A stretch of DNA of 64,000 nt from Arthrobacter psychrochitiniphilus (GCF_003185915.1 NZ_QHLZ01000004.1:62001-126000), one strand, 5' to 3'. Positions 8,805 through 18,125 are shown, counted from the first letter of the stretch. The notes: a model not told the origin generated them from the letters alone. A program made the numbers and translations.

Positions 8805-11717
8805 ATGACATGGAAGCCAAAATACCGCGCCACAGCACTCGCCGTGGCAGCACTGATGGGGATGGCTGCGCTACCAAGCATGGTGGCCGCGCCAGCAACA
8901 GCAGCCCCGGCCCCGGAGACCGCAGCCGCGGGCGACGCTGACTACGCACAGGCTCTTACCCCGCCCATGGGATACAACAACTGGGCGCACTTTATGTGCA
9001 ACATTGATGAGCAGCTTTTCAGGGACCAAGCCGATGCCATCGTGGCCAAGGGCTTGGACAAGGCAGGCTATGACACCGTCACGGTGGATGACTGCTGGAT
9101 GCAAAAGGACCGGGACGCCAACGGGGATCTGCAAACCCGCTCGGAAACGTTCCCGTCAGGAATGAAAGCGCTGGGGGATTACATCCACAGCAAGGGCCTG
9201 AAATATGGCCTGTACCAAGATTCGGGCACCGTGACGTGCTCGGGTGGCGACTACGCCGGCAGTTACGGTCACTTTGATGAGGACATGAAACTGTTCGCCA
9301 GCTTCGGCGTGGACTACGTCAAGATGGACGGCTGCAACGTCCCCTCCGTCGCGGGGGAAACACAGGAGCAGACCTACAAGCGGATCTACTTCGAGGAAGC
9401 ACAGGCCATTAAGGACAGCGGCCGTCCCATGATGCTTTCCAACTCAGCACCGGCCTACTTCTCCATCCCGACCAAGCTGCCGGCCTGGTATTCGGTCATG
9501 GACTGGTCCGGGGACATGAGCCAGCTGTGGCGTGAATCGTGGGACATCGATGTCTACAACACGGCCAACCCCAGCACGAGCCGCTGGCCCGGGATCATGC
9601 GCAACTACGACTACAACAAGCCCATCCAGCGCTTCGCCTCGGTGGGTCATTGGAACGACCCCGATTACATCATTGGCGGCAACGCCGGCGTGAGCCCCGT
9701 CGAGGCCCGGACACAGCTGTCCCTGTGGTCCATGATGGCCTCGCCGCTGATTTTGAGCACCGACATCACCGCCATCCCGGACAGTTTCCTGGCTGATCTT
9801 AAGCATCCGGGCATGATTGCCATTGACCAGGACCCCGCCGGCATTCAAGGCACCCTGGTTAGCAGCGACGGCACTGGCGAAGTCATGTACCGGCCGCTGT
9901 CTGACGGCAGCTTCGCAGTGAGCCTGTTCAACCGTTCCGGGGCACAGGCCACTGTCAGTACGACGGCGGCCAAGCTCGGTTTCGCAGCCGGCGGCAGTTA
10001 CGAAGTGAGCAATGTGTGGACCGGTGAAAAATCCACCACTGCTGGTGCCTTCAGTGCCTCTTTGGGTTCGCACGCCACAGAGCTGTTGCGGGTCACACCC
10101 GTTGACGGAGCTGTTTTTGCCGCCCCATCGGGGCAGATCATGGCGCCGCAGGAAACCCGCTGCCTTGATGCGTCCGCAGCAGCTGCCACTCCTGGTGCTG
10201 CTGTGACACTGCAAAACTGCAACGGTAGCGAAGCCCAGCGCTTTGTCCGTGGCGCCGACCGCAGCCTGCAGGTTCTGGGCCAGTGCGCCACCGTTGACGG
10301 CGCCGGGATCAGGGGCTCAAAGCTGGTACTCAGTGACTGCACCGGTGCGGATGCGCAGAGCATTGGCTACAAGAAGAATGGCCAGCTGATCAGCGACTCG
10401 GCCGCACTCTGCGTGGGTACGCCCACCGGCGGTGCCGTCACTGTGGACAGCTGCGGCGACAATCCGCTGTACCAAATCTGGTCGGTTCCAGGTGAGGTGA
10501 GCAGCACTGTTGACCCGTTGCCGGCCGTGCCGCCGTCAGGTACCAACTGGCTTTCCGATATTGCCTGGACCAATGCCTCGGTAGGCTATGGCGTCATTGG
10601 TATTGACTCCGGTGTGAAGGACTCTGCTTCAGACGCGGATGTGCCCCTGACTGCTAACTACACCGACCCGGTGACGAACAAGAACCCTGTCTATGCCAAG
10701 GGACTGGGCGTACATGCTTCCTCCATCCTGAGCTACAACCTCGCCGCAAATTGCAGCAACTTCAGCTCGGATGCGTTCATGCAGGACCCCTTTGCCGGAA
10801 CCGTAGTGTTCTCCCTCTGGACCGACGGGGTCAAGCGCTGGACGTCCAACCCGTCAACGGCAGGCACCGCGCCGCAAACCGTCAGCCTTGACGTTTCCGG
10901 GGTGACGGACCTAGAACTCCGTGTTGACCCGCCAGCCGGTGGCAACATCAACGGCGCCCACGGCGACTGGGGCAGCCCAAAGCTGGTGTGCGCTGACGCT
11001 GACACCGAACTTCCGGTGACCACGGCAACGTTCTCGGGTACGCCGTCGGCGTCCGGCTGGTACACCAGCGCCCCGACGTTGACGCTTGGCGCAACCGACA
11101 ATGACAAGGTGGCCTCGAGTGAGTACCGCCTCAACGGTGGGGCCTGGGAAAGCTATACGGCGCCCGTGGCACTGCCCGAGGGTGAGAACACAGTAGATTT
11201 CCGCTCCACGGACGCCACAGGCAACCGTGAACCGGCCAAAACAGCCACCGCCAAGGTTGACACGCAGCTGCCGACGGTTTCTGCAGTTGTGGATGAGGAT
11301 GCGCGCACCGTCACGGTGGACGCAAGCGATGCGGGTTCCGGCATTGCGTCGGTGGAATACTCCACCGACGGCGGCGCCACCTGGCAGGCGTACACCTCGG
11401 CTATCAAGGCCACGGACGGCGGAGTTTCCGTCGCCTACCGTGCCACGGATAAGGCCGGTCTGGTTGCTGCTTCTACGGTTGAAGCCGTGATTGCACCGAT
11501 CGAGGTGCCGGAACCGACACCGACACCGACCCAGACCCCGGAGCCGAGCGATCCGTCAACTCCCACCGCTCCGCCAACCTCCAGTGCGCCGTCCATCAGC
11601 GACAGCGACGAGCTGGCCCACACCGGTGCCAGCGTCTTGCTGCCGGCAGGCATTGCCCTGCTGTTGGTGCTGGGAGGTGGTGTGGCGCTGGTCGTCACCC
11701 GCCGCCGTCGTGCTTAA
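8805..11717 (+). CDS. Wall-anchored GH27 alpha-galactosidase (or alpha-N-acetylgalactosaminidase) with ricin-type and NPCBM modules
   Basis: A 970-residue protein with signal peptide (residues 1-34, cleavage near ATAAP). The GH27 barrel begins TPPMGYNNW; the nucleophile is Asp175 in DYVKMDGCN and the acid/base Asp285 in HWNDPDYI, both intact. A C-terminal GH27 beta domain is followed by a ricin/CBM13-like trefoil (CLDASAAA...), an NPCBM module (SDIAWTNASVGYGVIG), an OmpL47-like repeat, a Pro/Thr linker, and the sorting signal LAHTG plus hydrophobic helix and RRRR. The enzyme should release terminal alpha-galactose residues at the cell surface. The C-terminal third is closely related, even at DNA level, to that of the preceding GH31 gene, implying duplication or gene conversion. 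Confidence 0.92.
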   Translation: MTWKPKYRATALAVAALMGMAALPSMVAAPATAAPAPETAAAGDADYAQALTPPMGYNNWAHFMCNIDEQLFRDQADAIVAKGLDKAGYDTVTVDDCWMQKDRDANGDLQTRSETFPSGMKALGDYIHSKGLKYGLYQDSGTVTCSGGDYAGSYGHFDEDMKLFASFGVDYVKMDGCNVPSVAGETQEQTYKRIYFEEAQAIKDSGRPMMLSNSAPAYFSIPTKLPAWYSVMDWSGDMSQLWRESWDIDVYNTANPSTSRWPGIMRNYDYNKPIQRFASVGHWNDPDYIIGGNAGVSPVEARTQLSLWSMMASPLILSTDITAIPDSFLADLKHPGMIAIDQDPAGIQGTLVSSDGTGEVMYRPLSDGSFAVSLFNRSGAQATVSTTAAKLGFAAGGSYEVSNVWTGEKSTTAGAFSASLGSHATELLRVTPVDGAVFAAPSGQIMAPQETRCLDASAAAATPGAAVTLQNCNGSEAQRFVRGADRSLQVLGQCATVDGAGIRGSKLVLSDCTGADAQSIGYKKNGQLISDSAALCVGTPTGGAVTVDSCGDNPLYQIWSVPGEVSSTVDPLPAVPPSGTNWLSDIAWTNASVGYGVIGIDSGVKDSASDADVPLTANYTDPVTNKNPVYAKGLGVHASSILSYNLAANCSNFSSDAFMQDPFAGTVVFSLWTDGVKRWTSNPSTAGTAPQTVSLDVSGVTDLELRVDPPAGGNINGAHGDWGSPKLVCADADTELPVTTATFSGTPSASGWYTSAPTLTLGATDNDKVASSEYRLNGGAWESYTAPVALPEGENTVDFRSTDATGNREPAKTATAKVDTQLPTVSAVVDEDARTVTVDASDAGSGIASVEYSTDGGATWQAYTSAIKATDGGVSVAYRATDKAGLVAASTVEAVIAPIEVPEPTPTPTQTPEPSDPSTPTAPPTSSAPSISDSDELAHTGASVLLPAGIALLLVLGGGVALVVTRRRRA

Positions 11718-11736
11718 ACAGCAATAGGGACTAAGT

Positions 11737-11792
11737 AAAGGGTGCCGGGTTTCGGGGCAGGATTCACTGCTTGCCGGAATCCGGCACCCTTT
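11737..11792 (+). terminator. Hairpin after GH27 gene, probable terminator
   Basis: AAAGGGTGCCGG (11737-11748) is exactly complementary to CCGGCACCCTTT (11781-11792), giving a 12-bp stem with a 32-nt loop, 20 nt after the GH27 stop. The T-run is short (TTT), so it may be a weak terminator. It sits against the start of the next gene. Confidence 0.55.
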
Positions 11793-11795
11793 CCC

Positions 11796-12308
11796 ATGCA
11801 ACCATTAGGGTGGTGCTTGGATTCGTCGGGTCCGAAAGCTGCTGTGTGCGCGATGCTTTTGACGTCGGGCTGTTTCCCCAGCCAAGAAGCTGAAAAGCCT
11901 GCTGCGGATTTGCGGACCGCGAAGAGCACCACTATGGGAAATGAGCGGGAAATAATTGCCGTCATTGCCCCGGAGGACATTGTGGAGGTCAAGCAAAACG
12001 AGACATCCAGTTTGCTCGGTTGTAGCGATGGGGAATACACGTGGACAGGACAAATAGCCGCTTACTTGCAGGACGGGGTGGACGGACCTGCCTATGTGCA
12101 AAAGATAAAGAAAACCTGGTCCGACAAAGGTAACTGGGACGTGGCTGAGCGCACCACAGCCCAAGGCATGACGGTTGTTGATATCTCGAACGCTGCGGGG
12201 TATAGCCACGGCATAGATTATTCAGAAAAGCACCACCTCGTGCGGGTCATGTCCTTTTCACCCTGCTTCACCATGGACCCGCCTTACCAGTACGGCAATG
12301 AATACTGA
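11796..12308 (+). CDS. Small putative lipoprotein, unknown function
   Basis: The frame contains a short hydrophobic stretch ending in a lipobox, LLTSGC, about 21-26 residues after the ATG at 11796, followed by a polar region of ~145 residues with several Trp/Tyr and one later Cys pair. The start is uncertain: ATG 11796 has no obvious ribosome site, while a TTG at 11817 has AGGGTGG close upstream and would give a typical short lipoprotein signal (M-DSSGPKAAVCAMLLTSGC). The family is not recognised. It would be a membrane-tethered outer-face protein. The hairpin of the preceding gene lies directly upstream, so it probably has its own weak promoter. Confidence 0.6.
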   Translation: MQPLGWCLDSSGPKAAVCAMLLTSGCFPSQEAEKPAADLRTAKSTTMGNEREIIAVIAPEDIVEVKQNETSSLLGCSDGEYTWTGQIAAYLQDGVDGPAYVQKIKKTWSDKGNWDVAERTTAQGMTVVDISNAAGYSHGIDYSEKHHLVRVMSFSPCFTMDPPYQYGNEY

Positions 12309-12326
12309 CGTTTGCAGGGCTGCTGC

Positions 12327-12983
12327 CTAGCCGCGCTTCTGCAGGAAGTGCAGAACCGCAAGGACCCGGCGGTGGTCGTCACTGCTCTGATGCAGTCCCA
12401 CCTTCATGAAGATGGCGCTGATGTGTTTTTCCACTGCGCCACCGCTGACCACAAGTGTCTTGGCGATGCCAGCATTGGTCAGGCCCTGCGCCATCAGTTC
12501 CAGCACCTGTGCCTCGCGCGGGCTCAGCTTCCTGATTGGATCGGTGGCACCACGGTTTGCCAGCAACGCTCCCACAACTTCAGGATCGATCACCGTGGCC
12601 CCTGCCGCAATGCGGTGGACGGCGTCGCTGAAATCCTCAAAGCGGGCCACCCTGTCCTTGAGTAAATAGCCCAAACCCGCGCCGGTTGTGGCGCCGGCAA
12701 GGAGCTCGCCTGCATAACTCAACTCCACATATTGTGAGAGTACGAGGACCGCCACCGCTGGATATTTTGCCCGTACCTGAAGGGCTGCTTTAAGTCCCTC
12801 GTCCCGGTGCGCGGGCGGCATGCGGACATCCGTGATCAGTAGATCCGGGAGGTGCTCATCGACAGCCTTGAGTAATTCGACGCCGTCACCCACTGCTGCG
12901 CACACCTCCGTACCGATTTCCTCGAGCAGGCGGACCAAGCCCTCACGGAGCAACACGGAATCTTCAGCAAGAACAACACGCAT
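12327..12983 (-). CDS. LuxR-family response regulator
   Basis: The receiver begins MRVVLAEDS, with phospho-acceptor Asp in LLITDVRMPP and conserved Lys in LLKDRVARF. The C-terminal LuxR helix-turn-helix includes LSPREAQVLELMAQG and VSGGAVEKHI. The ATG at 12983 is chosen because it begins the conserved receiver; an earlier ATG at 13052 overlaps the kinase stop by 8 nt (ATGGCTGA), the coupling arrangement seen in the first pair, and would add 23 Ala/Thr-rich residues, so it is a real alternative. Partner of the kinase immediately upstream. Confidence 0.93.
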   Translation of the reverse strand: MRVVLAEDSVLLREGLVRLLEEIGTEVCAAVGDGVELLKAVDEHLPDLLITDVRMPPAHRDEGLKAALQVRAKYPAVAVLVLSQYVELSYAGELLAGATTGAGLGYLLKDRVARFEDFSDAVHRIAAGATVIDPEVVGALLANRGATDPIRKLSPREAQVLELMAQGLTNAGIAKTLVVSGGAVEKHISAIFMKVGLHQSSDDHRRVLAVLHFLQKRG

Positions 12984-13044
12984 GGCTCCAGCGTACTGCC
13001 GGCGGTTCCCGAGCTCTGTTGCTGGGGCAGTTGCCAGGGCCGTC

Positions 13045-14355
13045 TCAGCCATGCAGGGGGATGTCCACGCGCAGGGTGGTGGGTCCGCCGTCGGGACTTA
13101 TTATCTCCAACGAACCATCCACACCCGCAAGCCTGTCAACCAAGCCGGAAAGCCCATGCCCCTTGCCCACATGGGCGCCGCCAACGCCGTCGTCAATGAC
13201 CTCAACTACCAACGTGGCGGCCGTGGCATCAAGTGAGAGGCCGGCCTGACATGCCCCGGAATGCTTTGAAACATTTGCCAGAGCCTCGGAAATGACAAAA
13301 TAGGCGGCATTCTCCGCGCTTTGCGGCAGCCGGGCCCCCGGCTCAAGGCTGCCGGCAACGCTCACGGGAACTGTGGAGCGGGCGGCCAAAGACTCGGCAG
13401 CGGCACGCAGGCCCCGATCGGCCAGCAGGGGCGGGGCGATCCCGCGGGAAAGCTGGCGTAGCTCATTCAGGGCCTCCCTGCTCTGTTCCAGTGCCCCATC
13501 CATGAGCTCCCTTGCTGCGGCGGGGTCGGTATCCATGCGGCGCTGGGCCGCCTCAACGTCCATCTGCAGACGGATGAGCCGCTGCTGCGGGCCGTCGTGC
13601 AGGTCCCGCTCAATTCTGCGTAGTGTGCTTGCTTCCTCCGAAACCACCTGGGCGCGGCTGGTGGTTAGCTTTTCGTCGCGTGCCCGGAGTGCAGCGTTCT
13701 CGTTTGTGAGCAGGCCACGTGCAACGGCGGCGTCCGCCATCGCCAAGAGTCGGGTGATGAAAGGGAACAACAGGAGCAGCGCGATGCCGTAAAACACGCC
13801 AAGGATGCCCTCCGCCACGGTGGGGCTGACGCCCATGAACCTATCAAGGCCGATGAGAGCAGCCAATGAGGTGTTATCCGCGGGCAAGAAACGCAGCCAG
13901 AACCATTGGGTCAATCCACCGAGAATGGCCGCCATGATGCTCAGGACCACGCTAAATGTAGCTGTGCGTAGCGGAAACGCCACGAGGAAGCCGTGCGCGA
14001 AGTCCTTCCACAGCTGCGGGTCTGCGAGGTTCTTGAACATGCCGCTGATGGTGAAGCGGTGTGCGGGGCGGTAATGCACTGGGGGAATGCTGCTGGCCCA
14101 ACGCTTCATCGCGGCCCTGTTGAGGTTGGCAAACCAGCGGGCTGTGGCCAGACAGGCCACCAGAACCGGCAGACCCACCCAGACGACAATCGTGGACAAG
14201 CCAAGGGTGAACAGTGCCGTTAGCGCAGTGAAGGAAGCAATAGAGACTAAGAATCCTGGCAGGATATAGAAGAGGTCAGTGCCGATTTGGCGCCACGTGG
14301 CAGGCCGCCAAATGGCCCACGAGGTTCGGGGCAGGGATGCAGTGCTGTTCATCAT
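13045..14355 (-). CDS. Sensor histidine kinase with integral membrane sensor domain
   Basis: 436 residues. The N-terminal ~190 residues form a putative membrane sensor domain (paired hydrophobic segments near residues 25-70 and 120-195). The HisKA_3 core has the phospho-accepting His in ERDLHDGPQQ, and the HATPase_c domain has VIDDGVGGA and GHGLSGLVDRL. Such kinases often respond to cell-envelope or antibiotic stress and control ABC exporters; here the divergent neighbour is an ABC-F gene, which is suggestive only. The gene runs head to tail with the response regulator. Confidence 0.92.
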   Translation of the reverse strand: MMNSTASLPRTSWAIWRPATWRQIGTDLFYILPGFLVSIASFTALTALFTLGLSTIVVWVGLPVLVACLATARWFANLNRAAMKRWASSIPPVHYRPAHRFTISGMFKNLADPQLWKDFAHGFLVAFPLRTATFSVVLSIMAAILGGLTQWFWLRFLPADNTSLAALIGLDRFMGVSPTVAEGILGVFYGIALLLLFPFITRLLAMADAAVARGLLTNENAALRARDEKLTTSRAQVVSEEASTLRRIERDLHDGPQQRLIRLQMDVEAAQRRMDTDPAAARELMDGALEQSREALNELRQLSRGIAPPLLADRGLRAAAESLAARSTVPVSVAGSLEPGARLPQSAENAAYFVISEALANVSKHSGACQAGLSLDATAATLVVEVIDDGVGGAHVGKGHGLSGLVDRLAGVDGSLEIISPDGGPTTLRVDIPLHG

Positions 14356-14458
14356 GATTCAATCCTTGCCGCGGCGGGGTGCTGAAACCATCATGCCAGC
14401 CGGTCTTTACAAGGTAGGGATATCCCCACCACTGCTCATGCGGACCCGTGCCTGAATT

Positions 14459-14513
14459 CATCCGGGAGAAATGGTCGCTTAGCGGGGAGCTAAACGACCA
14501 TTTCTCCCGGATG
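14459..14513. repeat. 55-nt near-perfect palindrome in a divergent intergenic region
   Basis: A 19-bp perfect outer stem (14459-14477 with 14495-14513) is followed by one C/A mismatch and a 5-bp inner stem TTAGC/GCTAA with loop GGGGA (14484-14488). It lies between the minus-strand kinase start (14355) and the plus-strand ABC-F start (14570), where no transcript is expected to end. It could be a mobile palindromic repeat, a leader-RNA hairpin of the ABC-F mRNA, or a protein site. There is no T-run on either side. Confidence 0.75.
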
Positions 14514-14569
14514 GACGCGTTCGGAAAGAGCGGGCAGGCAGTGGGCTCAGAAGATGGGAGAATTGCCAA

Positions 14570-16252
14570 GTGGGACATATTGACGTTGCAAACATTGACT
14601 ACTTTCTCTCCGACGGCCGGCAGCTGCTGAACGGGGTGAATTTCCGCGTCTCCGACGGCAGTAAAACCGCTTTGATTGGCCCTAACGGCACAGGTAAAAC
14701 CACCTTGCTGCGTATCATCTGCCAGGACATCAAGGCCGATGAAGGAGCCGTATCGCGCTCCGGAAGCATGGGCATCATGCGCCAGTTTGTTGGCCAGGTC
14801 CGCGACGAGAGCACGGTGCGTGAGCTATTGCTCTCGGTGGCGTCGGCGACCATTGCCGCGGCTGGCAAGGCTGTGGATGACGCCGAACTGGCCATGCTGG
14901 AGCGCGACGACGAGCCCAGTCAGATGGCGTACGCCCAAGCAATTGCCGATTGGGGTGATGTTGGCGGCTACGAGATGGAAACCACGTGGGACGAAGTCAC
15001 GATGGCTGCCATGGGCATGGATTTTTATACCGCCCAATATCGCAAGGCGGCCTCCCTCAGTGGTGGTGAGCAGAAGCGGCTGGTCCTGGAGGCACTGTTC
15101 TCCGGCCCGGATGAACTCCTGTTGCTCGATGAGCCGGACAACTATTTAGATGTGCCCGGCAAGCGTTGGCTTGAGGCAAAGATGGCTGCCTCAGATAAGT
15201 CCGTACTGTTTGTTAGTCACGACCGTGAGCTGCTGGCCAATGCCGCGGACAGAATCGTCACCCTTGAACCGGGCATCAACGGCGCGTCCAGCTGGACGCA
15301 CGGCGGCGGTTTCGAATCATATGTGACCGCGCGTGAGGACCGCAACGCCCGCTTTGAGGAGCTGCGCAAGCGCTGGGACGAGGAGCATATCAAGCTCAAA
15401 GAACTCGTCAACATGTACAAAAACAAGGCCGCTTTCCGCTCCGACATGGCCAACCGTTACCAGGCCGCACAATCACGCTTGTCCCAGTTTCTGGAGCAGG
15501 GTCCGCCTGAGGCTCTGCCCATTGAACAGAACGTGAAGATGCGGCTCAAGGGCGGGCGCACCGCCAAACGCGCCATTGTCGCCACCAAGTTGGGGCTCAC
15601 CGGGTTGATGAAACCCTTCAGCACCGAGATCTGGTTTGGTGACAGGGTTGGTGTGCTGGGCTCCAATGGCTCCGGCAAATCCCACTTCCTGCGGCTTCTG
15701 GCGGCCGGAGGATCGGATCCGGACAAGGAACATGAGCCGGTTTCCGATGTCACCATTGCCCCCGTTCCGCATGAAGGCAACGTCAAGCTCGGCGCCCGCA
15801 TCCGGCCCGGCTTCTTTGCCCAGACGCATGCCCGGCCAGACCTGCTGACCCGGACCCTACTGGACATTCTGCACCGCGGAGACGAGCACCGCTCCGGTTT
15901 AGGGCGTGAAGCTGCTGCGGCATCGTTAGACCGCTATGGCCTGGCCGCCAGCTCCGAACAAAAGTACGATTCACTCTCCGGCGGCCAGCAGGCGCGTTTC
16001 CAAATCCTGTTGCTGGAACTCTCCGGAGCCACGCTGCTGCTGCTGGATGAACCGACCGACAACCTGGACCTGCACTCCGCTGAGGCGCTGGAAAAGGCCA
16101 TCGACTCATTCGAGGGAACTGTTTTGGCGGTGACCCACGACCGCTGGTTCGCCCGCTCCTTTGACCGCTTCCTGGTGTTCGGCTCAGACGGCAAGGTCTA
16201 CGAATCCGAGGAACCTGTGTGGGACGAAAAACGAGTTGAGCGCGCCCGCTAA
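14570..16252 (+). CDS. ABC-F family ATPase
   Basis: 560 residues with two nucleotide-binding domains and no membrane segment. Domain 1 has Walker A GPNGTGKTT, signature LSGGEQKR and Walker B LLLLDEPDNYLD; domain 2 has GSNGSGKS, LSGGQQAR and LLLLDEPTDNLD. A charged linker with EELRKRWDEEHIKLKEL separates them, as in ABC-F proteins that bind the ribosomal E site. Some members protect ribosomes from antibiotics, others tune translation; the sequence alone does not decide. The start is GTG, with GGGAG upstream. The long palindrome lies ~60-110 nt upstream, where regulatory leaders of resistance ABC-F genes are commonly found. Confidence 0.93.
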   Translation: MGHIDVANIDYFLSDGRQLLNGVNFRVSDGSKTALIGPNGTGKTTLLRIICQDIKADEGAVSRSGSMGIMRQFVGQVRDESTVRELLLSVASATIAAAGKAVDDAELAMLERDDEPSQMAYAQAIADWGDVGGYEMETTWDEVTMAAMGMDFYTAQYRKAASLSGGEQKRLVLEALFSGPDELLLLDEPDNYLDVPGKRWLEAKMAASDKSVLFVSHDRELLANAADRIVTLEPGINGASSWTHGGGFESYVTAREDRNARFEELRKRWDEEHIKLKELVNMYKNKAAFRSDMANRYQAAQSRLSQFLEQGPPEALPIEQNVKMRLKGGRTAKRAIVATKLGLTGLMKPFSTEIWFGDRVGVLGSNGSGKSHFLRLLAAGGSDPDKEHEPVSDVTIAPVPHEGNVKLGARIRPGFFAQTHARPDLLTRTLLDILHRGDEHRSGLGREAAAASLDRYGLAASSEQKYDSLSGGQQARFQILLLELSGATLLLLDEPTDNLDLHSAEALEKAIDSFEGTVLAVTHDRWFARSFDRFLVFGSDGKVYESEEPVWDEKRVERAR

Positions 16253-16365
16253 GCCGTAGATACCAACCCGGCGTCTCCGGTACTAGAGTTGCCTCAGTGC
16301 CTACCATTAGTGGCTCAAACCTTGTTCCCGGGCGAATAGCCCCTGCGTAAAGAGAACCACACATC

Positions 16366-17565
16366 ATGAATCAGCAAGCGGTCCGCCGCGCAGCCATTGC
16401 CACCTTTGCCGTGTTCGCCATCAACGGCTTCGTGTTTGCCAGTTGGGCTGCCAGGATCCCGGCCGTCACCCGCATCCTTGAGCTGACCGCCGGGGAAATG
16501 GGGCTGCTGCTGCTGACCATTGCAGCCGGCTCCGTAATTGCCCTGCCGCTGGCCGGAAGCGTGGTGGCGAAGATTGGCACGGCCAACACCATTCGTGTTG
16601 GTGGCTTCGCCGCGTCCTTTGGCGGCCTCATCATTGCCCTGGCTCTGTTCCAGCACAATGTGTCCCTCACCGCAACCGGGTTGTTCTTTTTTGGTGTTGG
16701 CATTGGGCTGTGGGACGTGGCCCAAAATATTGAGGGTGCCGATGTGGAGCGCCACCTGGGCCGCACCATTATGCCGCAATTTCATGCAGGGTTCAGTGGT
16801 GGGGCGCTGATTGGCGCCCTAGTGGGCGCGGGGCTCTCCGCCCTGGATGTGAGCATGTCCTTGCACCTGTTGGTGATTGTGGTGGGCGTATGCCTAGCCA
16901 TGGTGCTGGTGCCGCGGATGTTCCTGCCCGAGACACCCACCAGCGGAAGCCGCGCGGATGCCGCGGTCAAGACCCATAAGGGCCGCAGCGCGTGGACGGA
17001 GAAGCGCACGCTCATGGTGGGGCTTGTGGTGCTCGGTGCGGCCTTGACGGAGGGAGCCGCCAATGACTGGATTGCCAAGGCCAGTGTTGACGGCTTCGGT
17101 TCCACGGAAGCCCAAGGCGCCATCATGTTCGCCGTCTTCGTTGCCTCCATGACGTTGTTCAGGTTCTTCGGCGGGCGCTTCATTGACCGCTTTGGCCGCG
17201 TTCCCGTGCTGTACGGCAGCCTAGGCTCGGCACTGGTGGGCCTTGTCATCTTTGTTCTTGCCCCGAACATGGTGCTGGCCGGCGTAGGTGCCGTACTGTG
17301 GGGCGCCGGTGCCGCCATGGGTTTCCCCATGGGCATGAGCGCCGCCGCGGACGATCCTGCCCGGGCCGCAGCCCGGGTATCAGTGGTTTCCACCATTGGC
17401 TATGTGGCCTTCCTGGCAGGCCCGCCACTGCTGGGATTCCTGGGCGATCACATCACGATCCGCTGGGCGCTACTGGCCATTGCCGTGGCCATCATTGCCT
17501 CACTGCTGACCGCACCGGCGGCCAAACCGCTGCCCGCATCAGAGTTTGAGTCAGTCAAGCACTAA
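16366..17565 (+). CDS. MFS transporter, YbjJ-like
   Basis: 399 residues with about twelve hydrophobic segments. The N-terminal signature NGFVFASWAARIPAV and the absence of a large loop fit the YbjJ-type branch of the major facilitator superfamily. The substrate is unknown; members are often near sugar or drug genes. The stop overlaps by 3 nt the end of a convergent pseudogene. It is separated from the ABC-F gene by 113 nt, so it probably has its own promoter. Confidence 0.9.
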   Translation: MNQQAVRRAAIATFAVFAINGFVFASWAARIPAVTRILELTAGEMGLLLLTIAAGSVIALPLAGSVVAKIGTANTIRVGGFAASFGGLIIALALFQHNVSLTATGLFFFGVGIGLWDVAQNIEGADVERHLGRTIMPQFHAGFSGGALIGALVGAGLSALDVSMSLHLLVIVVGVCLAMVLVPRMFLPETPTSGSRADAAVKTHKGRSAWTEKRTLMVGLVVLGAALTEGAANDWIAKASVDGFGSTEAQGAIMFAVFVASMTLFRFFGGRFIDRFGRVPVLYGSLGSALVGLVIFVLAPNMVLAGVGAVLWGAGAAMGFPMGMSAAADDPARAAARVSVVSTIGYVAFLAGPPLLGFLGDHITIRWALLAIAVAIIASLLTAPAAKPLPASEFESVKH

Positions 17566-18026
17566 GCTGGAGAAATATTCCGCGGGAGGTACTTATTGCT
17601 CATCGCTGCCCACAGCAATAAGGTGACACCAACACCTAGCATTGCCCCGGCCACGGTGTCTGATAGCCAGTGAACGACCAAATATGTGTGGCTGTACATC
17701 ATGGCCAGGCTGAGAATGGCGCCTGCCGTGAACAGGGCCAGCCGCCAATGGCGCCGTAAAAGCACCATGAATAACGCGGCACTGTAAATAGCCATTCCCG
17801 CACTGCCCACAACATTCAGCACTACGTTCGCATCGGTGAGCCACTGTGAACGTGAGGACACCATGAGGTGGTACCAGCCGGCGTCGTACTATTGAAAAGG
17901 CGGGTTATTCCCCGTGGCCCACACCAGAACATCGCCGGTCACCAGCAGGATCAGGGCCGGTAGGCAGAGCTACAGCAACTGATTGCGTGGCCGATCCAGG
18001 GGGTGCAGGGCAGACGATGAAGGCAT
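17562..18026 (-). pseudogene. Degraded PAP2-family phosphatase
   Basis: One minus-strand frame from ATG 18024-18026 reads through as a PAP2-like membrane protein but is broken by two in-frame TAG codons (17970-17972 and 17889-17891). The third PAP2 motif is intact (YSHTYLVVHWLSD), but the first two (KxxxxxxRP and PSGH) are absent: the sequence passes directly from RRHWRLALFTAGA to ILSLAMMYSH, as expected after an in-frame internal deletion. The last open piece, 17562-17864, could still make a 100-residue fragment without activity. The gene lies tail to tail with the MFS transporter. Confidence 0.85.
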
Positions 18027-18125
18027 CTGGCCAGTCTAAGGGCGGGCGTGCACGGCAGGTCATCCGTTGGGATTACCCTGAGCAAACCCTGAATCATCCC
18101 TGAGATAGAAGAACATGGGGAAGGT

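Noticed and set aside
9444..10214. 256-codon minus-strand open frame within the GH27 gene
   Set aside because: Antisense shadow of a gene with intact GH27 catalytic motifs.
17562..17864. Treating the 100-residue PAP2 fragment as a complete gene
   Set aside because: The same frame extends upstream with two stop codons and lacks two of three catalytic motifs, so it is a remnant.
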